Positions 52,775 to 61,395 of a stretch of 64,000 nt of DNA are shown piece by piece. Position 1 is the first letter of the stretch. Every line of letters begins with the position of its first letter. The stretch spans positions 5,766,001 to 5,830,000 of the forward strand of contig NZ_CP058552.1 in assembly GCF_013401555.1 (NCBI RefSeq), given 5' to 3'. The notes beneath the pieces were generated by a model. It was not told the DNA's origin, ran no database searches, and saw only the letters and a list, made by a program, of their open reading frames with translations. This DNA comes from Paenibacillus sp. E222 (GTDB taxonomy: Bacteria > Bacillota > Bacilli > Paenibacillales > Paenibacillaceae). A program made the position numbers and the translations under genes.

Positions 52775-54619
52775 ATGACCAAGGATAACGTCACCATCGA
52801 CACATTCCAGCAGACAGTTCATCCCTCTTCAGTATCCCCAAGTGGACTTGCCCGTCAGGAGATGCTAAGCCGGATATTGAACGCCTATCTTCGAGAAACC
52901 GAACAGCATGATCCTTATGTTCGAATTGCCACGCGGCCAGACCTTTCGCTTGTTATTGAGCTACCGCGTACTGGTCAGAAGATATATGGAAATCTGCTTC
53001 ATCGTTCCGCCGCCGGACATCATGTCTATGGCGACACGTTTCACATTGCAGAATCAGACGAGGCACAGCCCGATGGTTGGAGAGAGGTTTCTTTTGAACA
53101 AATAACGACGCTGTTGCTTGATGAAATATCATCTGTAGAACCCAATCCTGAAGCCCGAATGTTGAAACGGGCCGAGCTGGAGCAGATGGTTTACAACAGT
53201 TTGGAGCATATGACCTCTTATCTGGAGCACGCATTGAATGCAGAGTCTCCTGTAACATTGGATTTTCGCTATCTGGAACAGGCACTGCTATGTGGTCATC
53301 CATTTCATCCAACGCCGAAAAGTCTGGAGGGCTTCAGTTCTTCGGATTCGCGTGCCTATTCGCCTGAATTTGGCGTTAGCTTCCCTCTCAACTGTTTTGC
53401 GGTGGCACCTGAACTCGTGTTGGAGGATTGGCTGGATATCGTGGACTATGGCAGTGAAGCACCCTGTGTTCCTGCGGAAATGGCCGAGGCTGCTTGGAAG
53501 CTCCTCCCTCTGGAAAGTAAACATTATGTCCTGCTCCCTTGTCATCCTTGGCAGGCTGCCTATTTGCGGACACTTGAACCTGTAAAGTCCTTATTACAGC
53601 AAGGTACTTTGATTGATCTGGGCACTACCGGGCCTTCTGTGTATCCTACCTCATCGGTGCGCACGGTCTGGAATCCGAAGGAAGGTTGTTTCTACAAGCT
53701 GTCTCTTCATATTCGAATTACAAACTTTATTCGCGAGAACAATGAAGAGCAGTTGCTGCGCACACTAGATGCATCCAGAATAGTACAGCAGATTCAGGAT
53801 CGCTGGACGTCAGAGAAATTTCAAATTTTGCTGGAAAAAGGCTATCGTAGCTTGAAGGTACCGGAGATACCTTCGTCCACCCAGGAGGTGTTGATCTCAG
53901 GCTTTTCCATGATCCTGCGCGAAGCACCAGAGTCTTGCAGCTCTGCTACAGGGGCCCCTTATGTTGTGGCCTCTCTCATGGAGGTGCTTCCCGGAGAAAC
54001 TGAACCTTTGTTGTTCCGGGCTGTCCGGGAAAGTCTTCAATCATCTTTGTCGCCGGATCGTGTAAATGATATGAGAGTGCAGACAGACTGGTATGAATGG
54101 CTTCGTCAATATCTGGAGTTGTCCATGATTCCACTTGTGGAACTGTATGCCGAGACAGGCATTAGTCTGGAAGCTCATGTACAGAATTCCATGCTGCGTC
54201 TTGAAGATGGCATGCCTGCCACTTTTGTGGTTAGGGATCTGGAGGGCATCAGTGTCAATCGAGTCTTAGCGGAACAGCAAGGTTGGATCGACCAGGTAGT
54301 CAATGCCAACAGTCCTGTTTTGTATACCGAAGAAGAATCACGGCATCGATTGAAATATTATTTCTTTGTCAATCACCTCAGTCATGTGGTGCAGCGCCTG
54401 GCATACTATACTGGTCAACCGGAGCAGCCATACTGGAGGGTGGTGAGAAATACGTTGGAGGACCTTTGGAAAAAGACAGCCGAGTCCTCTCACATCAACG
54501 ACGTCATTCGTGATCTGTTGACCACCGAGACGTTACCGGCCAAAGCCAATCTGCTCAGCCGGTTCCATCAGCGTGGTGAGACGCCGTTATACGTCAACAT
54601 TCCCAATCCAATGAGGTAA
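52775..54619 (+). CDS. IucA/IucC-family NIS siderophore synthetase, plus-strand partner
   Basis: A 614-residue synthetase, clearly more distant from the two minus-strand enzymes. It has LLCGHPFHPTPKSLEGF near 171, VLLPCHPWQAAYL near 252, SSVRTVWNPKEGCFYKLSLH near 290 and TGISLEAHVQNSMLRLEDG near 462, which parallel the landmarks of the family. Three synthetases match SbnE, SbnF and SbnC in number. Which one this is cannot be settled by eye. AAAGGAT lies about 12 bases before the ATG. It ends in a terminator. Confidence 0.88.
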   Translation: MTKDNVTIDTFQQTVHPSSVSPSGLARQEMLSRILNAYLRETEQHDPYVRIATRPDLSLVIELPRTGQKIYGNLLHRSAAGHHVYGDTFHIAESDEAQPDGWREVSFEQITTLLLDEISSVEPNPEARMLKRAELEQMVYNSLEHMTSYLEHALNAESPVTLDFRYLEQALLCGHPFHPTPKSLEGFSSSDSRAYSPEFGVSFPLNCFAVAPELVLEDWLDIVDYGSEAPCVPAEMAEAAWKLLPLESKHYVLLPCHPWQAAYLRTLEPVKSLLQQGTLIDLGTTGPSVYPTSSVRTVWNPKEGCFYKLSLHIRITNFIRENNEEQLLRTLDASRIVQQIQDRWTSEKFQILLEKGYRSLKVPEIPSSTQEVLISGFSMILREAPESCSSATGAPYVVASLMEVLPGETEPLLFRAVRESLQSSLSPDRVNDMRVQTDWYEWLRQYLELSMIPLVELYAETGISLEAHVQNSMLRLEDGMPATFVVRDLEGISVNRVLAEQQGWIDQVVNANSPVLYTEEESRHRLKYYFFVNHLSHVVQRLAYYTGQPEQPYWRVVRNTLEDLWKKTAESSHINDVIRDLLTTETLPAKANLLSRFHQRGETPLYVNIPNPMR

Positions 54620-54711
54620 GGCGATTCCTTTTATCGGCTCCAATTCATTCAACAGGTCATTTAGCAGTCCATTAAGCATTACACCCACCCTCCAATATTT
54701 GCATACCAAAA

Positions 54712-54792
<81 letters not shown>

Positions 54793-54835
54793 GAAATCAT
54801 TTTCCGATTCATTCCTTATCTCAGCTCAAACTATT

Positions 54836-55426
54836 CTATTCAAACTCATCGCCTCTTACCTTGGCAAACACCATCATATCTACTAACGTGCCTGTACTGT
54901 CACCCCGCATCTTGCGCAGTACACCTTCAAGCGTATAGCCTGCGCGCTCAGCCACTTTGGCACTTCGCACATTGCGGGCATCACAGCGGATTTCCAGCCG
55001 GTTCGCCTCCAGATAGGTTATTGCGAACTGCTCAATGCCTCTGACCGCTTCTGTCATGAGACCCTCACCGGCACGAGAAGTTCTGATCCAGTAACCGATC
55101 TCGAAACAGCGTGCATTCCAGTCGATTCGATGCAGTCCGCTGCTGCCCACGAATTCATCCGTAAATCTGTCACGTAAATGAAGCATCATGTCGGTACGCT
55201 CCAGAAATTGCAGCCTGGCTTTGCGGGCATTCGCTTCCGATTCCTCCAATGAAGGTATGCTCTCGGCAAAAGGCAGCCACAAACGTAATTGCTCCGCACT
55301 TTCACGAATTGCCTCATTCACTGCGGCTCCATCTCCCCACCTCGGGGCACGAATAGTCAAACGCGGTGTATCAAAACTTTCGGGAAATGACAGCATTAAC
55401 GGATTCATTGAAGAGGAATTGGTCAT
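54836..55426 (-). CDS. GNAT acetyltransferase, RimJ/RimL type
   Basis: A 196-residue acetyltransferase. The start FDTPRLTIRAPRWGDGAAV is typical for RimJ/RimL-type enzymes; the acetyl-CoA loop is IRTSRAGEGLMTEAV near 113, and the end has NVRSAKVAERAGYTLEGVLRK. It could acetylate the N-terminus of a ribosomal protein or a small molecule. GAGGAG lies eight bases before the ATG. Its start is five bases after the stop of the RidA-like gene, so the two form an operon. Confidence 0.85.
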   Translation of the reverse strand: MTNSSSMNPLMLSFPESFDTPRLTIRAPRWGDGAAVNEAIRESAEQLRLWLPFAESIPSLEESEANARKARLQFLERTDMMLHLRDRFTDEFVGSSGLHRIDWNARCFEIGYWIRTSRAGEGLMTEAVRGIEQFAITYLEANRLEIRCDARNVRSAKVAERAGYTLEGVLRKMRGDSTGTLVDMMVFAKVRGDEFE

Positions 55427-55431
55427 GAACG

Positions 55432-55878
55432 CTACTCCTCTACCTGGAATATCGAGTCAATAATCAGTGGCAAGTTATCCCTCACGGATACAGCACCCAA
55501 TACGGAACGGGCGTGCACGCCCTGTTCTCCGAACACATCCAGCATCAGATCCGAGAACCCGTTTAACACTTTATGGTGCTCCTCGTACGAGGCGGTAGCA
55601 TTGATGAACCCCTGCACTTTAACCACCCGCTTCACCCGATCCAGCGAACCAAGCACTTCCTGAACGACAGCCAACACCTCGATGGCAGCATTTCGAGCAA
55701 ATTCATATCCCTGCTCCGTCGTAAACTGCTCCCCCAGTTTGCCACGCTCTTGCGTATCCGGCCCTTTACCGGACACATACATGATTCCATTTACAATCAC
55801 CGCATTGGTGTACTTTGCTGCCGGCGTACTTGCTTGGGGCAATACAATGCCCAATTCGTCCAATCTGGTCTGTATCAT
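55432..55878 (-). CDS. RidA/YjgF-family protein
   Basis: A 148-residue member of the RidA family, which often hydrolyses reactive enamine/imine intermediates. Landmarks are LPQASTPAAKYTNAVIVNGIMYVSG-type strands near 12-37 and VHARSVLGAVSV near 120, which holds the conserved arginine and resembles the RSxxxV segment. The ATG at 55878 follows AAGGAG by about seven bases; an ATG 14 codons earlier is less likely. It heads a two-gene operon with a GNAT enzyme. Confidence 0.85.
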   Translation of the reverse strand: MIQTRLDELGIVLPQASTPAAKYTNAVIVNGIMYVSGKGPDTQERGKLGEQFTTEQGYEFARNAAIEVLAVVQEVLGSLDRVKRVVKVQGFINATASYEEHHKVLNGFSDLMLDVFGEQGVHARSVLGAVSVRDNLPLIIDSIFQVEE

Positions 55879-56031
55879 CGGCTTCTCCTTTATGTACAAG
55901 ATGTCCTTACAAGCTATCAATCTTTCAATTTATTCCTAATTTAGTTAAATCTCAATATACGCCGGTTGCTCTTGAACCGCAAGATGTAAAATGAGCTGAA
56001 GGGATATTTTCCTTCTATTATAAGTCATTAA

Positions 56032-56457
56032 TTACAGGGTGCTCGAAGAGTACAACAAAATATGGTCTCTCCGCTGCCACCCCTGGCTCGCCCAAAAACG
56101 ATTACCGATTTCATTATCATCTAGCACCATCAAATGACATTTCATAATGCCGGCATGTCTCAATTGCTCCAGACTAAACCGAATGAGCGTTTTGGCAATG
56201 GAGCGCCCCCTATGAGCAGGATCTACGGCTACATGGTACATAAATCCTCTTCTGCCGTCATTTCCACTTAATACAGTACCAATAAGATTCTTATTCTCAT
56301 CAAGACATACATAACTTAGCCCCGGGTTGCGCTGCAAATATGCCGAAATAGCTTTCCTTGAATCAACTTCTTCACTAAGTCCCATTCCTGGCGTTCGTTC
56401 CCACAACATAATGGCCTGATCATAATGCTCAATTGTCATTTCCTTATATGTATACAT
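56032..56457 (-). CDS. GNAT-family N-acetyltransferase
   Basis: A 141-residue single-domain acetyltransferase. VAVDPAHRGRSIAKTLIRF near 78 is the acetyl-CoA loop (R/Q-x-x-G-x-x/A), and DDNEIGNRFWASQGWQRRD near 115 is the conserved C-terminal strand. Substrate unknown. The ATG at 56457 is preferred, since GGGAG is eight bases upstream; the frame extends back to 56514. Confidence 0.83.
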   Translation of the reverse strand: MYTYKEMTIEHYDQAIMLWERTPGMGLSEEVDSRKAISAYLQRNPGLSYVCLDENKNLIGTVLSGNDGRRGFMYHVAVDPAHRGRSIAKTLIRFSLEQLRHAGIMKCHLMVLDDNEIGNRFWASQGWQRRDHILLYSSSTL

Positions 56458-56727
56458 CGTTCCTACTCCCATCTTATCAGGAATTACTTGCAGTATTTTT
56501 CCACATTCTATCATATTTTCGTTACACTAAAAGGAGAAATTCACCCATGCTTTATCTGCGCACGCAGGATAGCTCAGGTTCGTTTTTTACATATTCAGCT
56601 TCGGATCGCGAGTCGCAAGAATTCCCTTCCTGTATCTACCTATAGGTTTAAGTGTCATTACATGTTATTATGTAGAACTCCATTTTCAAAATGGGAACAT
56701 ACTAAATACATAAATAACGACGTATTT

Positions 56728-57162
56728 ATGAGTACAAAAACACGACATATTATTCTGATTTTATTCACTATCATTCTGATTATTGCATCCATCTTTTTTC
56801 ATAAGTATCGTAAACTCATACATCGTGTCGAGTCTTCTGCCGATTCCGCTTACCGCAGTGTTATTCTGGAAAGTATACATTATAAAAAAGAGCTGGATCG
56901 ATACATCAAAAGCAACAAAACAACAGATGAAACAAACCTGAGTATCTATACGAACAATATGAAGAACGCTTTCGAATATTATGGGCTCATTACGAATATG
57001 GTCGATGGAACGACACAAAGATTATATATCGAGCGAAGTGATCTTTTCCATCAGTACTGGCACCTGGTCCCTCCATCCTATGCGAAGCTTTCATTGAAAG
57101 AATTACAAAAGGTAAGTGACAAAACAAACATCATTTTTAAGGGACTCCAACGATTGAAATAA
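56728..57162 (+). CDS. Hypothetical membrane-anchored protein
   Basis: A 144-residue protein. Residues 8-26 (IILILFTIILIIASIFFHK) form a single N-terminal membrane span or uncleaved signal anchor; the rest is basic, mostly helical and Tyr-rich, with no motif that I recognise. The stop lies only seven bases from the stop of the convergent AraC gene. No convincing ribosome site precedes the ATG. The frame extends upstream to 56425, but that part does not look like protein. A/T content is higher than in neighbouring genes. Confidence 0.55.
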   Translation: MSTKTRHIILILFTIILIIASIFFHKYRKLIHRVESSADSAYRSVILESIHYKKELDRYIKSNKTTDETNLSIYTNNMKNAFEYYGLITNMVDGTTQRLYIERSDLFHQYWHLVPPSYAKLSLKELQKVSDKTNIIFKGLQRLK

Positions 57163-57169
57163 ACCTCCC

Positions 57170-58054
57170 CTATCTCAGCACTCTCACCGAACCTGCTTCT
57201 CTAAACTCCTGACGATATGTCCTTGGTGACACCTGAACCGTTCGCTTGAACATCTTCCCGAAATGTGAAAAATTGCTGAATCCCGCTCGCAGAGCGATCT
57301 CCGTTATGGAATCCTCGCTTTCACGCAGCAAGCGCTGCGCCTCCTTCACACGAAGCAAATTGAGATAATCGCTGAACGTGAAACCTGTGGTCTGTTTGAA
57401 CAAACGGCTGAGATAATGGGGACTAATTCGAAATAATGCAGCAACCTCCGGTAGCGCTAAATCCTGCTGATAGTTATCGTTGAGATAACGCACCACTGCC
57501 TGTGCCTTGGGATGCAGAACCGGCTCACTGTCGGCCGAGTGCACGGTGCTCAAATGTTTGTTACGGTAAGCAAACAACAGCAATTCAACGGATCGGTGAC
57601 GAAGCAGCAGACTGCTTCCAGCTCTGGTATGGACCATCTCATCAATCATTTCACTGACCATTCGCTCCGCTGTTTCACTTACCTGTGAAGGAAGCCTCAG
57701 AATGGGAATATTCCAGCCAAATGGCTCCTTCAGCCCCTCTGCCAGCTCAGGTAAAATGGCCAATTCGGTGAACAGCTCTGGCTTGATATACAGAACAATT
57801 CGATCATGATCTGGCCTTCCACTCTCCATCGTTTTATGAACGGTATTCCGGTTAATGAATACGAAGTCTCCGGCTTTGACCCGATAAGTTCGATCCTTGA
57901 TGAAGTATATGCGCTCACCCGATAGCAGGTAGTACAGCTCATAATGGTCATGCAGATGGTCATCGGTCATGGAAAAATATCCAATGCGGCGGTCATATTC
58001 GATATTCAAATATCCGGTGGGATCATGGTAATCCGCTTGAAATGTCTGTATCAT
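57170..58054 (-). CDS. AraC-family transcriptional regulator with cupin sensor domain
   Basis: A 294-residue regulator. The N-terminal cupin part (HLHDHYELYYLLSGER near 33, VKAGDFVFINRNTVHKT near 59) probably binds a sugar or sugar-derived effector. The C-terminal HTH pair is at about 190-285 (LALPEVAALFRISPHYLSRLFK and ITEIALRAGFSNFSHFGKMFK). GGGGGC precedes the chosen ATG by seven bases; the longer frame from 58117 reads through the shared promoter region. It is divergent from a Gfo/Idh/MocA dehydrogenase gene, its likely target. Confidence 0.9.
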   Translation of the reverse strand: MIQTFQADYHDPTGYLNIEYDRRIGYFSMTDDHLHDHYELYYLLSGERIYFIKDRTYRVKAGDFVFINRNTVHKTMESGRPDHDRIVLYIKPELFTELAILPELAEGLKEPFGWNIPILRLPSQVSETAERMVSEMIDEMVHTRAGSSLLLRHRSVELLLFAYRNKHLSTVHSADSEPVLHPKAQAVVRYLNDNYQQDLALPEVAALFRISPHYLSRLFKQTTGFTFSDYLNLLRVKEAQRLLRESEDSITEIALRAGFSNFSHFGKMFKRTVQVSPRTYRQEFREAGSVRVLR

Positions 58055-58082
58055 GCAGCTGCCCCCTTTAGCTGAATTATAG

Positions 58083-58150
58083 CAAAATAAGCGGCATTTG
58101 AAAGCGATTACGCACAAAAAGCGGCGAATGAAGTGCTTCCTTGTTATAGT
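58083..58150 (+). promoter_or_regulatory. Divergent regulatory region: AraC-type direct repeats, cre-like site and -10
   Basis: Two similar segments (AAGCGGCATTTGAA at 58089 and AAGCGGCGAATGAA at 58119) stand 30 bases apart, about three helical turns. Between them, TGAAAGCGATTACG at 58099-58112 matches the cre consensus but for the last base. TATAGT at 58145-58150 is a good -10, while the -35 position is poor and covered by the second repeat, as expected for an activator-dependent promoter. Confidence 0.5.
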
Positions 58151-58179
58151 CTAGAGCTATATTCAAGGAGGCGATAGAC

Positions 58180-59469
58180 ATGAGTAACAAAAAACGTTAC
58201 GTATTGGTCGGAACAGGCGGCCGTGCTGAATTCTTCTATGGAGCATTAGCCCAAAATTTCAGGGAAACATCCGAACTTGCAGCTTTTTGCGATATTAACC
58301 AGACACGCATGAATTACGCCAATCAGCTGCTGAGGGAAAAATATAAATACAATGAGGTGCCAACCTATCCTGCAGATCAGTTTGATCAGATGATTGAGAA
58401 CGAGAAGCCGGACTTCGTCATTGTAACCAGCATCGACCGCACCCACCATAAATACATCATTCGGGCAATGGAGCTTGGCTGTGATGTTGTGACTGAGAAG
58501 CCGATGACCATCGATGAACACAAATGTCAGGATATTCTTGATGCCGTCAAGCGGACCGGACAAAATATACGCGTCACCTTTAACTACCGTTATGCGCCGC
58601 ACCATACCAAAATACGTGAACTGATTCAGAATGACACAATCGGAAAAGTGACTTCGGTCCACTTCGAATGGCTGCTGAATACTCGCCATGGCGCAGATTA
58701 CTTCCGCCGTTGGCACCGGGACAAGCGTAATAGTGGCGGACTGCTAGTACACAAATCCACGCATCATTTCGACTTGGTCAATTTCTGGATCGGTTCGCAG
58801 CCTGAGACCGTCTTCGCATTCGGCGATCTCATGTATTATGGTAGAGAGAACGCAGAGGAACGAGGCGTGACCCAGTTTTACACTCGTGCAACAGGCAACC
58901 CGATTGCGCAAGAAGATCCTTTTGCCCTGCACCTGGATTCGGATGCACATCTCAAAGCCATGTATCTGGATGCTGAACCGGAAGACGGCTACCAGCGGGA
59001 TCAAAGCGTATTCGGAGATGGCATCAACATCGAGGATACGATGGGCGTTCTTGTCCAGTATCAGAACAAAGCCATTTTGACCTATTCACTGGTTGCATAT
59101 CAGCCGTGGGAAGGCTACCGCATTGCCATTAATGGCACCAAAGGCCGGATCGAAATGAACATTGTGGAACAATCCTATGTTAACTCGCTGGGTGACAAAA
59201 ATCTTGAAGGTGCATTGATTGGCAAAACACTGCGTGTCCTTCCCATGTTCGATGCCCCGTACGAGGTTCAGGTCGAGGAAAAAGAAGGCGGTCATGGCGG
59301 AGGTGATCCTGTACTTCTGAATGATCTGTTTGGAGAGCCAGCGGAAGATCCATACCACCGCGCTGCCAACCAATTCGACGGAGCAAGATCCATCCTCACC
59401 GGAATTGCAGCCAATCGCGCTATTGCAACCGGTTTACCTGTTCGCATCAACAATCTGGTTCGTTTCTAG
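58180..59469 (+). CDS. Gfo/Idh/MocA-family oxidoreductase
   Basis: A 429-residue NAD(P)-dependent dehydrogenase. The N-terminal Rossmann domain starts YVLVGTGGRAEFFYGAL, a variant of GxGxxG, and VVTEKPMTIDEHKC near 104 is the EKP motif with the catalytic-site lysine. The C-terminal alpha/beta domain starts near 135 (FNYRYAPHHTKIRELI) and has GGLLVHKSTHHFDLVNFW near 187, where the family's catalytic Asp/His lie. It probably oxidises a sugar or inositol-like hydroxyl group. AAGGAGG lies eight bases before the ATG. A terminator follows, so it is a single-gene unit controlled by the AraC gene. Confidence 0.9.
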   Translation: MSNKKRYVLVGTGGRAEFFYGALAQNFRETSELAAFCDINQTRMNYANQLLREKYKYNEVPTYPADQFDQMIENEKPDFVIVTSIDRTHHKYIIRAMELGCDVVTEKPMTIDEHKCQDILDAVKRTGQNIRVTFNYRYAPHHTKIRELIQNDTIGKVTSVHFEWLLNTRHGADYFRRWHRDKRNSGGLLVHKSTHHFDLVNFWIGSQPETVFAFGDLMYYGRENAEERGVTQFYTRATGNPIAQEDPFALHLDSDAHLKAMYLDAEPEDGYQRDQSVFGDGINIEDTMGVLVQYQNKAILTYSLVAYQPWEGYRIAINGTKGRIEMNIVEQSYVNSLGDKNLEGALIGKTLRVLPMFDAPYEVQVEEKEGGHGGGDPVLLNDLFGEPAEDPYHRAANQFDGARSILTGIAANRAIATGLPVRINNLVRF

Positions 59470-59501
59470 GAACGCAAGGCCGCTCCAACCACATTTAATT
59501 C

Positions 59502-59530
59502 AAAGACTGCGTATAATACGCAGTCTTTTT
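59502..59530 (+). terminator. Terminator of the Gfo/Idh/MocA gene
   Basis: AAAGACTGCGTAT and ATACGCAGTCTTT form a near-perfect stem, followed by TT and a C-rich stretch, about 33 bases after the stop. Confidence 0.85.
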
Positions 59531-59577
59531 CCCATTTTGACGATGGTCTTGACGTCTATTCGCTTAAGGAGGAACCC

Positions 59578-61395
59578 ATGTTTTTCTCATTAAAAAGCCG
59601 CCTGATCGCCTTTATCGTTGTGCTCTTCGTTCTCTGTTTTGGTACACTCTCCTTCCTACTCTTTAAGGAATCACGTACTGTGATTCGCTCTTACATTGAA
59701 TCCTCTGCTCTTGAGAAGATGGAGGAATACGGCTCCTATGTCGATATGGTTCAAATGCAGATCTATGATGCAGCCTCTCTTGTTTTCAACAGCGATACCG
59801 CCAAGAACTGGGATAACGCGATGAGTGACCCCAACCTTCCTGAAGGGGAAAAGATGCTTGTCAATCTGGGGATGAGCCGTTTTCTGACCCAGGCTACGAA
59901 CAGCTACACGAGTATCTCCGATGTATCCATCTATCGACGAAATGGTCTGAGGATTGGCAGTGAAAATCAAGTAACGACCGACCCTCTCTTCTTGCAAGAA
60001 TCATGGTACAAAAGTTTCTTTATCTCAGGGAATCACTGGCTGCCTGCACATACCGATCAACATGAAAACATAAGAGATCACGGCAACCCTGTAATTAGCC
60101 TGCTGATGCCCATTGGGACCTTTCACCATGCTACAGCCCAAAATGTGATGAAAATTAACGTCAACGAATCTTACTTTCTGGAACCGCTTAACCGAATCCA
60201 TCTGGCCGAAAGCAGCACTATTTTTCTGCTGGGCGAACAAGGAAGCCCTATTCTTTCCCAACAGGCCAATCAGCTTGGTGCCGAAGCTTTAGCAGAAATC
60301 GATCAAATCCGGAACAACTCGCTCAAATCGGGTGTGGTCTACCTGAACAATGATGAAGGACAGCGTGACATTCTGGTATACAAAAAGCTGGGGCGTACGG
60401 GCTGGATGCTGGCGGGTCTGGCACCGGAAAAAGAGCTATATTCTTCTCTTCACAAACTTCAGAGTACCATTCTGGTGGTCACTATTGTTCTCATTCTCGT
60501 CTCTTTGTTTGCCGCTGCCTGGCTCTCTTATGGCGTCACCAAACCTTTAACACGACTGGTATTGGCCATGAGACAGGTACAGCGCGGCGCATTCGATCAA
60601 GCAGAGTCCCTTCTGCCTCCGGACAAAAATGTAAAAAGCGAAGTCAGTTATGTCATCTCCACTTTCCGCTACATGATCAGCCGATTGCGACAGCACATCC
60701 AGAACGAATTCGAGCTGAAGCTGCTCCGCCAGCAAGCTGAGTATAAAGCGCTGCTCATGCAGATTAATCCCCATTTTATGTTTAACACACTGGAACTGGT
60801 GAGCAGTCTCGCCATGCAGCGCCGAACGGATGATACAGTTCGGGTCATAGAGGATCTGGGCAAAATGATGCGATTCTCCATGAATACAAGTGACGACAGG
60901 GTACAGCTTGCAGAGGAACTGGCTTATATCCGCCACTATATCTCCATTCTGCAAACCCGTTTCGGTCATAAGCTGGATATTACTCTGACACAGGAAGGCA
61001 GGCTGAATTCTCTGGTCATCATCAAATTTATTCTTCAGCCGCTTATTGAGAATGCCGTCAAATACAGCTTCCAGCATCAGACGACGGCAGAGGTACACAT
61101 CCGGATCTCCAGACGGAATAACCACCTGCATTTCAACATTTCAGACAATGGGCCCGGGATTCCAGCCGAAATCATTCAGAAAATTCATGATCCTGTTGAA
61201 ACATCTCAGCTGGAACCCCTATTGCGAAGCCAAAGCTGGCACATTGGGCTCGGTAATGTAGTTGCACGCTGCCGCTTGCATTACGGAAGTCTGTTTAACA
61301 TTCAGATCGAGAACGGAGAGCATAACGGCACGTCTATTGAACTGATTCTACCCGCACAGGAGGAATATGATGTACAACGTATTGATCGCAGATGA
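59578..61395 (+). CDS. YesM-type sensor histidine kinase
   Basis: A 605-residue membrane sensor. TM1 is near 8-29 and TM2 near 297-320, enclosing an extracellular domain of about 265 residues (dCACHE-like). A HAMP segment follows (TKPLTRLVLAMRQVQRGAFD), then the His_kinase domain with His399 in QINPHFMFNTLELVSS and an HATPase domain with QPLIENAVKYS near 485 and ISDNGPGIP near 520. AAGGAGG lies before the ATG. Its end overlaps the response regulator gene by 26 bases. In Paenibacillus such pairs control sugar ABC importers, and one follows here. Confidence 0.92.
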   Translation: MFFSLKSRLIAFIVVLFVLCFGTLSFLLFKESRTVIRSYIESSALEKMEEYGSYVDMVQMQIYDAASLVFNSDTAKNWDNAMSDPNLPEGEKMLVNLGMSRFLTQATNSYTSISDVSIYRRNGLRIGSENQVTTDPLFLQESWYKSFFISGNHWLPAHTDQHENIRDHGNPVISLLMPIGTFHHATAQNVMKINVNESYFLEPLNRIHLAESSTIFLLGEQGSPILSQQANQLGAEALAEIDQIRNNSLKSGVVYLNNDEGQRDILVYKKLGRTGWMLAGLAPEKELYSSLHKLQSTILVVTIVLILVSLFAAAWLSYGVTKPLTRLVLAMRQVQRGAFDQAESLLPPDKNVKSEVSYVISTFRYMISRLRQHIQNEFELKLLRQQAEYKALLMQINPHFMFNTLELVSSLAMQRRTDDTVRVIEDLGKMMRFSMNTSDDRVQLAEELAYIRHYISILQTRFGHKLDITLTQEGRLNSLVIIKFILQPLIENAVKYSFQHQTTAEVHIRISRRNNHLHFNISDNGPGIPAEIIQKIHDPVETSQLEPLLRSQSWHIGLGNVVARCRLHYGSLFNIQIENGEHNGTSIELILPAQEEYDVQRIDRR

